A DNA stretch of 64,000 nucleotides from Acidobacteriota bacterium (GCA_020199775.1 JAIVJZ010000001.1:62001-126000), one strand, 5' to 3'. Counted from the first letter of the stretch, positions 52,960-62,308 are shown. The notes: a model not told the origin generated them from the sequence alone. Translations and numbers: made by a program.

Positions 52960-55050
52960 TCAGTCGAGGCGTTCGATCTCGACGAGCGCGTCGTAGAAGG
53001 TCGCGCCGCCGCCCATGTCGGTCAGGGTTTGCGAAGTCAACTGGTTGATGTTCGTGTTGCCGGGCGAGAGCTTGTTCCACCAGACCGAAGGCGAGACGAC
53101 GACGCCTCTGCGGGCGCGCGTCGTGACGACCGCCGTCAGTTCGCACGAGCCGCGTTCGTTCGAGACGCGCACGCGGTCGCCGTCCGCGATGCGCCGCGCG
53201 GCGGCGTCCTCCGGGTTGATCTCGACGAAGGGGCGTTTCTCCTGCCGCAGGTGCTTGGGGAGGTTGGCGAAACTCGAATTGAGAAAGGCGTGCGCCGCCG
53301 GGCTGATGAGCGCGAGCGGGAAACGGCGCGCGAGTTCCGGCGCGCTCGCGCGCGATTCGCGCGGCGGGATGAATTCGGGCACGGCGGGCAAGCCTTGTAG
53401 TTCGAGCCTTGCGTTGAAAAGTTCGCACTTGCCCGACGCGGTCGGGAAATGCCCCGCGGCGAAAGGCGCGTAAGTTTCCGGCACGTTCAGGCGCATCCAG
53501 CCGCGTTCGCGCAAGGCGTCGAGCGTGATGCCTGCGAGCGCGGGGTGGTCGAGGTCAATCGCCTGCCGCGCGATCTCTTCGTCGGAATCCTTGAAGCACT
53601 CCTCCTCGAATCCCAGACGCGCGGCGAGCAGGCGGAACACTTCCGTGTTCGGCTTCGACTCGTGGAGCGGCGTGATTGATCGTTCGTTAATCGTGAGATA
53701 GAGGTGGCCGTAAGCCTTGTGCAGGTCGAAGTGCTCAAGCTGCGTGGTCGCGGGCAGGACGATGTCCGCGTAGTCGCAGGTGTCGGTCATAAACTGCTCG
53801 TGCACGACCGTGAACAGATCATCACGCCTGAGCCCGGCGAGCACCTTCGCCTGTTCGGGCGCGACCGACGCCGGGTTGGAGTTGTAGACGTAGAGCGCGC
53901 GGACGGGCGGGTCGCTCACTTCGGTTAAGGCGTCGCCGAGTTGCGACATGTTGAGCGTGCGCGGCCGGGGCGAGGGGATCAGGTCGGGGCGTTTGAGCGC
54001 GTTGTGGTTGACGGGGAACGTGCTGCTCGTCGAGAGAAGCGCGCCGCCCGCCGGGTCGCGCCACGCGCCGGTGACGGCGGGCAGGCACGCGACGGTGCGC
54101 ACGGCCATGCCGCCGCCCGCGTGCCGCTGCATGCCGTAGTTGAGACGGATGACGGCGGGGCGCGTCGTCGCATACTCGCGCGCGAGCCGCACGATGGAAT
54201 CAGTCGTCAGCCCGCAGATTTCCGCGACCCGCGCGGGCGGGTACTCGCGCGCACGTTGTTTCAACTCCGCCGCGCCGACGGCGTGCCGTTCGAGATAGTC
54301 CCCGTCCTCCAACCCTTCCGCGAAGATGACGTGCATGAGGCCGAGGGCGAGCGCGGCGTCGGTGCCCGGCAGGAGCGCGACGTGTTCGTCGCACTGGTCG
54401 GCCGTGCGCGTGCGGCGCGGGTCGATGCTGATGATGCGCGCGCCCTTGTGCTTCGCTTCGAGGATGAACGGCCAGAGGTGGACGTTGCTCGTGATGGTGT
54501 TCGTGCCCCAGAGGACGATCAGGCGCGCGTCGGCAAAGCGTTCGGGGTCTGTGCCGAGGCGTGCGCCGATGGTCGCATCGTACCCGGCCGAACCGGCGGA
54601 GGCGCAGATCGTGCGTTCGAGGATGGTCGCGCCGAGACGGTAGAAGAAACGCCTGTCCATCGACTCGGATTGGACGAAGCCCATCGTGCCGTAATAACTG
54701 TATGGCATGATCGTCTCCGCGCCTTCCGCGGATGCGGCGAGCGCACGGAAACGCGCCGCGATCTCGTCGAGCGCGTCGTCCCAACTGATAGGCTCGAAGC
54801 GGGCTTCACCTGTTGCGCCCTTCGCGCCTGTGCGACGCCGGAGAGGCGTCTGGATGCGGTCGGGGCTGTGCGTGCGCTGTTCGTAGTTGGCGACTTTGGT
54901 GCAGAGCGTGCCGCGCGTGAAGGGATGCGCCGGATCGCCCGCAACGCGCACGGCGCGACCGCCTTCCACCGTGACGAGCATCGCGCACGTGTCGGGGCAG
55001 TCATGCGGGCAGGCCGCACGGACTGTTTTGCGTTCCGGTTCGTTAATCAT
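52960..55050 (-). CDS. Molybdopterin-dependent oxidoreductase, catalytic subunit
   Basis: The 696-residue enzyme belongs to the DMSO reductase superfamily. An N-terminal [4Fe-4S] motif, CPHDCPDTC, then GTLCTKV, gives four Cys ligands. Molybdopterin domains follow with WDDALDEIAARFRA, YSYYGTMGFVQ, GTNTITSNVHLWP, IISIDPRRTRTADQCDEHVAL and the C-terminal cap VNHNALKRPDL to RVSNERGSCELTAVV. No Tat signal is visible, so it is probably cytoplasmic. The ligand position after ICASAGSAGYDA does not identify the metal-binding residue with confidence. No partner subunit is adjacent; the divergent gene is mrp. The substrate is unknown; formate-dehydrogenase or thiosulfate-reductase-like relatives exist. 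Confidence 0.88.
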   Translation of the reverse strand: MINEPERKTVRAACPHDCPDTCAMLVTVEGGRAVRVAGDPAHPFTRGTLCTKVANYEQRTHSPDRIQTPLRRRTGAKGATGEARFEPISWDDALDEIAARFRALAASAEGAETIMPYSYYGTMGFVQSESMDRRFFYRLGATILERTICASAGSAGYDATIGARLGTDPERFADARLIVLWGTNTITSNVHLWPFILEAKHKGARIISIDPRRTRTADQCDEHVALLPGTDAALALGLMHVIFAEGLEDGDYLERHAVGAAELKQRAREYPPARVAEICGLTTDSIVRLAREYATTRPAVIRLNYGMQRHAGGGMAVRTVACLPAVTGAWRDPAGGALLSTSSTFPVNHNALKRPDLIPSPRPRTLNMSQLGDALTEVSDPPVRALYVYNSNPASVAPEQAKVLAGLRRDDLFTVVHEQFMTDTCDYADIVLPATTQLEHFDLHKAYGHLYLTINERSITPLHESKPNTEVFRLLAARLGFEEECFKDSDEEIARQAIDLDHPALAGITLDALRERGWMRLNVPETYAPFAAGHFPTASGKCELFNARLELQGLPAVPEFIPPRESRASAPELARRFPLALISPAAHAFLNSSFANLPKHLRQEKRPFVEINPEDAAARRIADGDRVRVSNERGSCELTAVVTTRARRGVVVSPSVWWNKLSPGNTNINQLTSQTLTDMGGGATFYDALVEIERLD

Positions 55051-55059
55051 GCTGTTCAA

Positions 55060-55089
55060 TTGTACGTACCCGCCGAATACCTCTATAAT
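55060..55089 (+). promoter_or_regulatory. Promoter-like sequence directly before mrp
   Basis: TATAAT at 55084-55089 with TTGTAC 18 bases upstream. The expected start of transcription, 7-8 bases downstream, coincides with the mrp ATG at 55097, so mrp mRNA may be leaderless; no Shine-Dalgarno sequence is present. Confidence 0.5.
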
Positions 55090-55096
55090 TTACCCG

Positions 55097-56191
55097 ATGG
55101 CAATTATGGCACAAATTTCAGAACAGAGCGTGCTCGACGCGCTCCGCAAAATCATCGACCCGGACCTCCACAAAGACATCGTCACGCTCGGATTCATCAA
55201 GGATTTACGCATCGACGGCGGCGAGGTTTCGTTCCGCATCGTCCTGACGACGCCGGCCTGCCCGGTGAAGGAAGAGATGCAGGCGGCGGCCGAGCAGCAC
55301 GTCGGCGCGCTCGCGGGCGTCACGAACGTCCGCGTGACGATGGACGCGGAAGTGCCCAAAGGTCGCGGCATCGGCGAGAAAGTGACCGTGCCGGGCGTGC
55401 GCAACATCATCGCGGTCTCTTCGGGCAAGGGCGGCGTCGGCAAGTCAACGGTGGCCGTCAACATCGCGGTCGCGCTGGCGCGCGACGGCGCGCGCGTCGG
55501 CCTGATGGACGCCGACGTGTACGGGCCGAACGCGCCTTTGATGCTCGGCGCGAGCGACGCGAAGCCGGAGGTGGCGGGCAATAAGCTCGTGCCGGTCAAA
55601 GCGCACGGCCTCTCGATGATGTCCATGGCGATCTTGAAGCCGGGCGACGAGCCGATGATCTTTCGCGGCCCTATCCTGCACGGCCTCGTCCGTCAATTCC
55701 TGCAAGACGTGCTCTGGGGCGAACTCGATTACCTGATCGTTGACATGCCGCCGGGCACGGGCGACGTGCAACTCTCGCTCGCCCAACTCATCCCCGTGCA
55801 GGGCGCGGTGTTAGTCACGACGCCGCAGGAGGTGGCCGTGGCCGACGTGCGACGCGCGCTCAGGATGTTCGAGACGGTGGCCGTGCCCGTGCTCGGCATC
55901 GTGGAGAACATGAGCTACTTCGTCGCGCCGGATACGGGCACGCGTTACAATATTTTCGGCGAGGGCGGCGGCCGGAAGTTGGCCGAAGCCTACGGCGTGC
56001 CGTTTCTCGGCGCGGTGCCGATGGGTTTGGACGTGCGCGAGGGCGGCGACGCGGGCGTGCCCGTCGTCCTCAGCCAACCGTCGTCGCCGCAGGCCGAAGC
56101 CTTCCGGCGCGTGGCGGAAGAAGTCGCGCGGCAGGTCTCGATTGAGGCGATGAAGCCCGAACTCAAAGTGGTGGTGACGCAGGCGCAGTGA
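55097..56191 (+). CDS. mrp: Fe-S cluster carrier ATPase Mrp/ApbC
   Basis: The 364-residue protein has an N-terminal MIP18/DUF59 domain (DPDLHKDIVTLGFIKDL, TTPACP) and a deviant Walker A P-loop NTPase domain (SSGKGGVGKST at about 108-118, MDADVYGPN, DYLIVDMPPGTGD). Such proteins carry [4Fe-4S] clusters to apoproteins in the cytoplasm. The usual CxxC of the dimer interface (MSYFVCPHCG) is here MSYFVAPDTG, so the bridging-cluster Cys pair is missing, as in some other bacterial lineages. The remaining Cys55 of DUF59 may bind the cluster. The next gene encodes ErpA/IscA and then a ferredoxin, which supports the Fe-S role. Confidence 0.93.
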   Translation: MAIMAQISEQSVLDALRKIIDPDLHKDIVTLGFIKDLRIDGGEVSFRIVLTTPACPVKEEMQAAAEQHVGALAGVTNVRVTMDAEVPKGRGIGEKVTVPGVRNIIAVSSGKGGVGKSTVAVNIAVALARDGARVGLMDADVYGPNAPLMLGASDAKPEVAGNKLVPVKAHGLSMMSMAILKPGDEPMIFRGPILHGLVRQFLQDVLWGELDYLIVDMPPGTGDVQLSLAQLIPVQGAVLVTTPQEVAVADVRRALRMFETVAVPVLGIVENMSYFVAPDTGTRYNIFGEGGGRKLAEAYGVPFLGAVPMGLDVREGGDAGVPVVLSQPSSPQAEAFRRVAEEVARQVSIEAMKPELKVVVTQAQ

Positions 56192-56363
56192 AACCGCCGG
56201 TCGCGCGCCAGCCGGTTGTTCAATGCTTGTGGCGGGCGGTCAAGATGGGTAATATTAAGAGCGTCATCGCCCTGAGTAACTGACAACGGGCGACTGATCG
56301 CGGACATCTAAGGTTAACAATCGCATACTGGATCAACGGGTCATAATTTAAGGAGAGAGAAAC

Positions 56364-56720
56364 ATGTCAACAGCAACGATGCCGACCGTGACGGTCAACG
56401 TGACGGAGAACGCGGCCACCGAGATTAAGAAGTTTATGTCGAGCGAAGAAGGCTTGCCGGAGACGGCGGGCTTGCGCGTGCGCGTGGTTCCGGGCGGCTG
56501 CTCCGGTTTCCAGTACAGCCTGAACATCGAAGAGGAGTCGAAGGCGGGCGATCACATTCAGGACGCGCACGGCGTGCGTCTCTTCGTGGACATGTTCAGC
56601 ATGCAGTATTTGAACGGCGTCGAGATCGATTACGTCAACGGCGTGATGGGTTCGGGCTTCACGTTCAAGAACCCGAACGCGACCGGCGGCTGCGGCTGCG
56701 GGTCTTCGTTCACCGCGTAA
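56364..56720 (+). CDS. erpA: A-type iron-sulfur carrier (ErpA/IscA/HesB family)
   Basis: The 118-residue protein matches the A-type carriers that deliver Fe-S clusters to apoenzymes. VTENAATEIKKFM, LRVRVVPGGCSGFQYSL and GSGFTFKNPNATGGCGCG carry the three ligand Cys (46, 110, 112). Length is standard with a short N-terminal extension. AAGGAG precedes the ATG. It lies between mrp and a ferredoxin gene, all on the plus strand, so this is a small Fe-S assembly group. Assignment to ErpA rather than IscA is by general similarity only. Confidence 0.92.
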   Translation: MSTATMPTVTVNVTENAATEIKKFMSSEEGLPETAGLRVRVVPGGCSGFQYSLNIEEESKAGDHIQDAHGVRLFVDMFSMQYLNGVEIDYVNGVMGSGFTFKNPNATGGCGCGSSFTA

Positions 56721-56767
56721 GCGGAGTCCGGGCGTTCTCGACGGTTTTAAGACGCGGTACCGGATAT

Positions 56768-56823
56768 GTGCGAGCGCGTCTGGCCGCCCCCTCGAACGGG
56801 GGCAGTCGGGCGCGCTCTCGCAC
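56768..56823. other. Large imperfect hairpin between erpA and ferredoxin genes
   Basis: Outer arms GTGCGAGCGCG (56768-56778) and CGCGCTCTCGCAC (56811-56823) enclose an inner stem GCCCCC / GGGGGC with a 6-base loop. No T run follows on the plus strand, so it may be an RNA processing or stability element rather than a terminator. Confidence 0.5.
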
Positions 56824-56909
56824 GTTCCCGCAAGCGCGCTTTTCTGTTTTGGTGTAAACTCTCGCCCACCCGAAGCAATCACCCGGAATTTCATATAGGA
56901 GTTTAGAAG

Positions 56910-57245
56910 ATGCCCGTAATTCAAGCCGAGACCGCGACCGGCACACAAGAAATTGACGCGGAGGCGGGGCGCAAACTCGTCCTCGTCCTCGAAGACGCCG
57001 GGATCGACATCCTGCACCGCTGCGGCGGCAACGCCAAGTGCACCACCTGCCGCGTCGAAGTGCTGGCGGGCGACCCCGGCGAGATCGGCGAACCGGAACG
57101 CGCGCGGCTGGCCGTCGAGACCGGGCTTGCCGAAACCGTCCGCCTCTCCTGTCAGGTGCGCGTGCAGGACGATCTCAAAGTGCGCGTCCTGCGTCAGGCC
57201 AGCATCGACAACCTCGCGCCGGGCAACAGACCCACCGAAGAATAG
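56910..57245 (+). CDS. [2Fe-2S] ferredoxin
   Basis: The 111-residue protein has the plant/adrenodoxin-type [2Fe-2S] fold. The Cys pattern is Cys38-x5-Cys44-x2-Cys47 (RCGGNAKCTTCRVEV) and Cys81 (RLSCQVRV), normal for bacterial fdx-like electron carriers with a CxxxxxCxxC loop. It would deliver electrons to Fe-S assembly or to an oxygenase. AGGAG stands at a good distance before the ATG. It follows erpA after a structured spacer and is followed at its stop codon by a heptamer element. Confidence 0.93.
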   Translation: MPVIQAETATGTQEIDAEAGRKLVLVLEDAGIDILHRCGGNAKCTTCRVEVLAGDPGEIGEPERARLAVETGLAETVRLSCQVRVQDDLKVRVLRQASIDNLAPGNRPTEE

Positions 57246-57318
57246 AGGCCAGAGGTTAGAGGCCGGTTAAAGACCGGAGCGTTTCACTGACCTCTGACCT
57301 CTAACGTCTGACCTCTAA
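57244..57318. repeat. Two-armed heptamer repeat element, GAGGTCA type
   Basis: The left arm (57244-57265) has three GAGGCCA/GAGGTTA/GAGGCCG units; the right arm (57287-57318) has four TGACCTC/TAACGTC units. The left arm overlaps the last base or two of the ferredoxin stop codon. This word is used only here. Confidence 0.88.
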
Positions 57319-57410
57319 AACCCATTGCGGCACGCCCCGCTTGATGCTACTCTCTCGCGCGTAACACCCGGAAGCCACACCATCATCAGAAAGACAAATT
57401 CGGAGGTCAT

Positions 57411-58211
57411 ATGCTGATCGAGTCATCCGTTCATCTCCCCTTCGGTTTCGCGATGCTGCAAGAGATTTTCCACGCGCCGGGCGGGGAGTCGCTCGTGCGC
57501 GTCCTGCTGCGCTGGAGTCACTTCGTCGCCGGTATCACTTGGATCGGACTGTTGTACTTTTTCAACCTCGTCAACGTCCCCTTCCAGAAGGGACTCGACG
57601 CCGACACCAAGAAGAAGGTTAATCCAGACCTGCTCACGCGCGCTCTCTGGTACTTCCGCTGGGGCGCGCTCGCCACAGTCCTCGTCGGCCTGATGTACTA
57701 CGCGATGTACATTCTCAAGGGCGATGTGGTGAACGCCAACGCGAACGGCGCGAACGCCAACACGTGGCTCATCCTCATCGTCTGGATGATCATCGCCATC
57801 GCCACCTTCGCCATCGAGTTTTTCATCATCACGCGCGTGCCCGCGTTGACGAAGGACGGAAAGGTGCTCGCCGCCATCATCGCCGTCCTCGTGATCGTGA
57901 TGGGGATCGTCATCGTCTACTGGCTCAATTCCGCCCTCTCCGCGCCGGGCGGCGACAGCTACGCCAGCAACAAGACCCACTCCATCGGCATCGGCGGCGC
58001 GCTGGGGCTAATCATGCTGCTCAACGTCTGGGGCATCATCTGGCCTTCGCAGAAACGCATCATCGCCGGGACTGCCGGGACGGGGCCGGCCGCGCCGCCC
58101 GAACTCGCGCGCCGCGCCTTCCTCGCCTCGCGCGCCAACGCGTGGCTCTCGCTCCCCATGCTTTTCTTCATGGCGACATCGCACGGCGATTACATCATCT
58201 TCGGCAAGTAG
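57411..58211 (+). CDS. Urate hydroxylase PuuD-like membrane domain protein
   Basis: The 266-residue protein resembles the membrane domain of PuuD (urate oxidase N-terminal family). LLRWSHFVAGITWIGLLYFF, FRWGALATVLVGLMYYAMYI, SIGIGGALGLIMLLNVWGIIWPSQKRII and RANAWLSLPMLFFMATSHGDYI give about seven membrane segments with conserved His residues (His in LRWSHF and TSHGDY) that could bind heme. The C-terminal cytochrome c domain of full PuuD is absent. GGAGGT precedes the ATG. Whether it acts on urate is doubtful; membrane redox function is inferred. It lies between ferredoxin and superoxide dismutase genes. Confidence 0.78.
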   Translation: MLIESSVHLPFGFAMLQEIFHAPGGESLVRVLLRWSHFVAGITWIGLLYFFNLVNVPFQKGLDADTKKKVNPDLLTRALWYFRWGALATVLVGLMYYAMYILKGDVVNANANGANANTWLILIVWMIIAIATFAIEFFIITRVPALTKDGKVLAAIIAVLVIVMGIVIVYWLNSALSAPGGDSYASNKTHSIGIGGALGLIMLLNVWGIIWPSQKRIIAGTAGTGPAAPPELARRAFLASRANAWLSLPMLFFMATSHGDYIIFGK

Positions 58212-58220
58212 CCGCCCGCA

Positions 58221-58293
58221 AGTAAATCGTGAATCGTAAATCGTGAATAGAAGAAGGCAGTTTCTATTTACGATTTACGATTCACGATTTACG
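58221..58293. repeat. Two-armed heptamer repeat element, GTAAATC type
   Basis: The arms (58221-58250 and 58261-58293) are alternating GTAAATC and GTGAATC units and their complements; 28 of 29 positions pair. The centre is only about 10 bases. This word is used only here. Confidence 0.92.
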
Positions 58294-58419
58294 TCTTTTC
58301 CCGCCACCGTTTCTCCGCATCCTCTCCACCCAATCGTCACACACGTGCGCGCTGGCGGGTATAGACTGTCGGGCGTAGAATCACTGCAATCATTAGAACG
58401 GAAGTGAGGAGCGAAATAG

Positions 58420-59055
<636 letters not shown>

Positions 59056-59060
59056 CCGGA

Positions 59061-59181
59061 AGAAAGCAGGGAAAAGGGGAAAGGGGAAAGGTGGAAGAAA
59101 AGAGGCGCGCTCAATCGTGCGCCGCTTGCTTCGACCCTTTACCCTTTACCCCTTCCCCTTTACCCCTTTCCCCTTTTCTTT
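59061..59181. repeat. Two-armed heptamer repeat element, GGGAAAA type
   Basis: The left arm (59061-59100) has GGGAAAA/GGGGAAA units, the right arm (59133-59181) CCCTTTA/CCCCTTT units. The centre contains GGCGCGC...GCGCC and CTTGCTTCG. It lies between sod and the lipoprotein gene. Confidence 0.88.
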
Positions 59182-59188
59182 CTATACT
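59160..59188 (+). promoter_or_regulatory. Promoter-like sequence at the end of the repeat element
   Basis: TATACT at 59183-59188 with TTACCC 17 bases upstream, formed by the right arm and its edge, 40 bases before the next ATG. It parallels TATAAT after two other GGGAAAA-type elements. Confidence 0.35.
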
Positions 59189-59227
59189 CTTACGCGCAAT
59201 CACTCGAACAACTCTGGAGGCACGTCT

Positions 59228-60295
59228 ATGAAACTTCCCGCACGTCTCTTTTTGCCCTTCGCGCTCTACGGCCTCGTCACCGTCGCCCTCGTCGCCTCGT
59301 CCGCCTGCACGGCCGCCGACAACTCGAACGCCAACACGACCGCCACCACCAACGTCACGCCGCCCCCGGCCGGTTCGCCCTCGCCGCTCAATCTGACCGT
59401 CGCGGAACGTCCGCAGAAGATCAAAGAACAGATGCAGGCGCGCGGCGAGCAGGACGAGGCCACGCCGACCCTGCGCTTCGTCGAACCGCGCGAAGCGGCG
59501 ACCCTGTCGGGTTCGACCGTCAACGTCAAACTCGCGCTCGCCGGTGAACTCAAAGGCTACAAGCCCGGCAAAGACCCTGCGACGAACATGGGCAATCACA
59601 TCCACATCATCCTCGATAACCAGCCCTACGAGGCTTACTACAATCTCGACCAGCCGTTCGAACTGCGCAACGTGACGGAAGGCAGGCACACGCTGCGCGT
59701 CTTCGCCTCGCGCCCGTGGCACGAGAGCTACAAGAACGACGGCTCGTTCCAGATGGTCACGTTCACCGTCCGGGGCGGCGGGGGCGACGCGTCGAAACCG
59801 ACGACCACCGCCACCGGCCAGACGATGGCCGACAACAAGAACACGGGCGCGAACGCCAACACGAACGCCGCCAACGCGAACGCCGCCAACGCGAACGCCG
59901 CTAATGCCAACGCCGCGAACACGAACGCCGCCGCGCCGCCTTCGCGCGAGGGCAAAGAGATGGCGACGAGTCAGGCCGGTGAGATTGATCGCGCGAAACC
60001 GCTCCTGACCTACAGCAGGCCGAAGGGCGACTACAAGGGCGCGGACGCCGACGCGATCATGATCGACTTCTGGCTGACGAACGCCAAGCTGCAAGGCGAC
60101 GGCGGTGACTACCGCGTGCGCTACACGGTGAACGGCGGCGAACCGAAGTTCATAGACAAGTGGGAGCCGATCTGGCTGACGGGTTGGACTGCGGGGAAAC
60201 ACACCGTCAAAGTCGAACTCGTAGATAAAGACGGCAACGTCGTCGATAACGGCGGTTACAATTCCACCTCGCGCGACATCAACGTCAGCAAGTAG
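59228..60295 (+). CDS. Exported protein with two similar domains joined by an Asn/Ala linker
   Basis: The 355-residue protein starts with a signal sequence ending VASSACTAAD, a possible but weak lipoprotein box. Two beta-rich domains of about 100 residues follow. The first is TLRFVEPREAATLSGSTVNVKLALAG to GRHTLRVFASRPWHESYKND; the second LLTYSRPKGDYKGADADAIM to GKHTVKVELVDKDGNVVDNGG. Both share the pattern of a long loop, HIHIILDNQPY / YRVRYTVNGGEP, and GrHTLrV / GKHTVKV, so they look like a duplication. The linker (about residues 205-240) repeats NANAAN. Function unknown. Confidence 0.8.
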   Translation: MKLPARLFLPFALYGLVTVALVASSACTAADNSNANTTATTNVTPPPAGSPSPLNLTVAERPQKIKEQMQARGEQDEATPTLRFVEPREAATLSGSTVNVKLALAGELKGYKPGKDPATNMGNHIHIILDNQPYEAYYNLDQPFELRNVTEGRHTLRVFASRPWHESYKNDGSFQMVTFTVRGGGGDASKPTTTATGQTMADNKNTGANANTNAANANAANANAANANAANTNAAAPPSREGKEMATSQAGEIDRAKPLLTYSRPKGDYKGADADAIMIDFWLTNAKLQGDGGDYRVRYTVNGGEPKFIDKWEPIWLTGWTAGKHTVKVELVDKDGNVVDNGGYNSTSRDINVSK

Positions 60296-60313
60296 CCGGA
60301 TGCTATAGAGGAA

Positions 60314-60385
60314 ATGATGAACGCGGGACGGTGAACCGAAAGCGAGTTGTCTTTACTTCATCGTTCCGCGTTCCGCGTTCATACC
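60314..60385. repeat. Heptamer repeat element with mixed units (CGATGAA/CGCGGAA)
   Basis: The left arm (60314-60337) has GATGAAC-GCGGGAC-GGTGAAC; the right arm (60356-60385) TTCATCG-TTCCGCG-TTCCGCG-TTCATAC. The core GAAAGCGAGTTGTCTTTAC matches the CGATGAA-type core. The arms only partly pair, so the element looks like an intermediate between two words. Confidence 0.78.
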
Positions 60386-60424
60386 TTCTCCGCTGCGGTG
60401 GTGGATAGTTTTTAAATTCCTTCG

Positions 60425-61096
60425 ATGAACTCAGCCGACGAAAAGCGCAAACTCTTCGCCGCGCTCGCCGCCGAGGCCGCCGCCTGCCGTCGCTGCGAGT
60501 CGATGTGCGGGCGCACGGCCGTCTTGAGCGAGCGGAACGGGAGCGTCGCGGCGCGCGTGATGTTCATCGGCGAAGCGCCGGGGCGACAGGGCGGCGACCG
60601 CACGCGCGTGCCCTTTTCGGGCGACCAGTCGGGGCATAACTTCGGGCGCTACATCGCCTCGATCAATCTCGCGCGCGCCGACATCTTCATCACCAATTCG
60701 GTGCTCTGCAACCCGCGCAAAGAGTCGGGCGCGAACCGCAAGCCGAGCGTAGAAGAGTCTCTGAATTGCGCTTCGTTTCTGCAACGGCAGATCGAACTCG
60801 TCGCGCCGCGCGTGGTCGTCACGCTCGGAGCGGTCGCGCTTGCCGCCCTCAAACGCATTGAGTATCATCAATTCTCACTCAAAGATTCGGCCGGTCGCGT
60901 GGGCGAATGGAACGGGCGTCTGCTCGTGCCGCTTTATCATCCGAGTCCGCAGGTGCTCGCCTCGCACCGGCGCGAGGACGCGCAACTGCGAGACTACGCC
61001 GCCGTCGCACGCGCCATCCGGCAGAGCGCGGAGACGGCGCACGCCGGGGGCGGGCGCGTTAGAGATTTGCCGGGAGAGTTGTCTGGAAAAACATGA
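60425..61096 (+). CDS. Iron-sulfur uracil-DNA glycosylase (family 4/5-like)
   Basis: The 223-residue enzyme removes uracil from DNA in base-excision repair. It has the [4Fe-4S] ligands Cys21 and Cys24 (CRRC), Cys95 (NSVLCNPRK) and Cys115. The catalytic loop is MFIGEAPGRQGGDRTRVPFSGDQSG, where GEAPG is like family 4, and the following GGDRT...F.GD.SG is like family 5 (UdgB). The second motif is YHPSPQVLASHR. No Shine-Dalgarno sequence is visible. It overlaps the ygfZ start by 4 bases, so both are translated together. Confidence 0.9.
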   Translation: MNSADEKRKLFAALAAEAAACRRCESMCGRTAVLSERNGSVAARVMFIGEAPGRQGGDRTRVPFSGDQSGHNFGRYIASINLARADIFITNSVLCNPRKESGANRKPSVEESLNCASFLQRQIELVAPRVVVTLGAVALAALKRIEYHQFSLKDSAGRVGEWNGRLLVPLYHPSPQVLASHRREDAQLRDYAAVARAIRQSAETAHAGGGRVRDLPGELSGKT

Positions 61097-62283
61097 GCGA
61101 GACGGTCGAACAATTGTCGGCGCGACACCTCGCGCTCGCGGAGACGCACCGGAAACACGGCGCGACTTTCGCGGAGCGCGACGGCCGCATGCTCCCCGCC
61201 GCTTACGGCGACGCGAGCGCGGAGTATGAGGCGGTGCGCGGAGGCGACGGCGCGGGGCTCGTCGATCTTTCGGCGCGCGGGCGCATCGAGGTGAGCGGTT
61301 CGGAGGCGGTGCAATTCTTGAACGGCCTCATCACGAACGACGTGAAGACGCTCGGCGCGGGCGCGTGGATGCTCGCCGCCTTCCCCAACGTGCAGGGGCG
61401 ACTGCTCGCGCACGCGCGCGTCGCGCGACCCGGCGAAGAGGTCTCTTTCCTGATCGACACCGAACCCGCCACGCACGAAAAAGTTTTCCAGACGCTTCAA
61501 CGCTTCACGCTCGCGGGGGATTTCCGCGTCAAGGACGTGACGGGCGAGACGGCGCAGCTTTCATTGCAAGGGGCGCGGGCGGGCGCGATCATCGAGTCGG
61601 CGCTTGGCGGCGCGTTCGCGCCGGAGACCGCGCGGCAACAGCAGAGCGCGGCGAACGTCCCTTGGCGCGAGACGGGGCAGCAAGTCGTCGTCCTGCACGC
61701 CACGCACACGGGCGAAGACGGCCACGACCTCGTCTGCGCATCGGATGCGGCGGCGGATTTGTGGGAGGCGTTGACGAACGCGGGCGCGCGCCCGGTAGGC
61801 TTTGACGCTTTCGAGGTGTTGCGCGTCGAGGCGGGCGAGCCGCGCCACGGCGTTGACGTGACCGACTCGAACGTCGTGCTCGAAGCGGGGCGCGACGACG
61901 CCGTCAGCTACACGAAAGGCTGTTACATCGGCCAAGAGATCATCGCGCGCATACACTGGCGCGGCCACGTCGCCAAGCGGCTCGCCGGACTCGTCCTCGA
62001 AGACGAACGCGCACCCGGCGCGGAGGCGAAAGTCAGAACGATGGACGGCAAAGAGATCGGGCGCATCACCTCTCACGTCTTCTCGCCGCGGCTCGCACGC
62101 CGCATCGCCCTCGCGACCCTCAAGTACGATTACCTGCAACCGGACACGCAGGTCTCGGTCGTCGCGGGCGAAGCGGAACTCGCCGCGCGCGTCGCGGAGT
62201 TGCCATTCGTGCGCGGCAGTTGGTACTCCGGGGCGTCTGACGCGAACGCGTCCGGCGTCACGGCGGGGGAGACGACAACGTGA
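61093..62283 (+). CDS. ygfZ: Folate-binding protein YgfZ (Fe-S maintenance)
   Basis: The 396-residue protein is a GcvT-like folate-binding protein. The diagnostic YgfZ signature KGCYIGQEIIARIHWRGHVAKRL holds the conserved Cys. The N-terminal part (LVDLSARGRIEVSGSEAVQFLNGLITNDVKTL) and the central QLSLQGARAG match the family. YgfZ supports Fe-S enzymes, notably MiaB, under oxidative stress. It overlaps the upstream Fe-S glycosylase gene by ATGA. Together with mrp, erpA, fdx and sod it makes this region Fe-S related. Confidence 0.92.
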   Translation: MSETVEQLSARHLALAETHRKHGATFAERDGRMLPAAYGDASAEYEAVRGGDGAGLVDLSARGRIEVSGSEAVQFLNGLITNDVKTLGAGAWMLAAFPNVQGRLLAHARVARPGEEVSFLIDTEPATHEKVFQTLQRFTLAGDFRVKDVTGETAQLSLQGARAGAIIESALGGAFAPETARQQQSAANVPWRETGQQVVVLHATHTGEDGHDLVCASDAAADLWEALTNAGARPVGFDAFEVLRVEAGEPRHGVDVTDSNVVLEAGRDDAVSYTKGCYIGQEIIARIHWRGHVAKRLAGLVLEDERAPGAEAKVRTMDGKEIGRITSHVFSPRLARRIALATLKYDYLQPDTQVSVVAGEAELAARVAELPFVRGSWYSGASDANASGVTAGETTT

Positions 62284-62308
62284 GCGAGCAGCCACTCTGG
62301 TCGCCCTC

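Noticed and set aside
55051..55059. Upstream start for the molybdopterin oxidoreductase at 55059
   Set aside because: Adds only three residues (MNS); the ATG at 55050 is an equally good start, and neither has a clear ribosome-binding site, so this choice is arbitrary.
53941..55584. 547-codon plus-strand frame across the molybdopterin gene and mrp
   Set aside because: Runs antisense to one conserved gene and out of frame with another.
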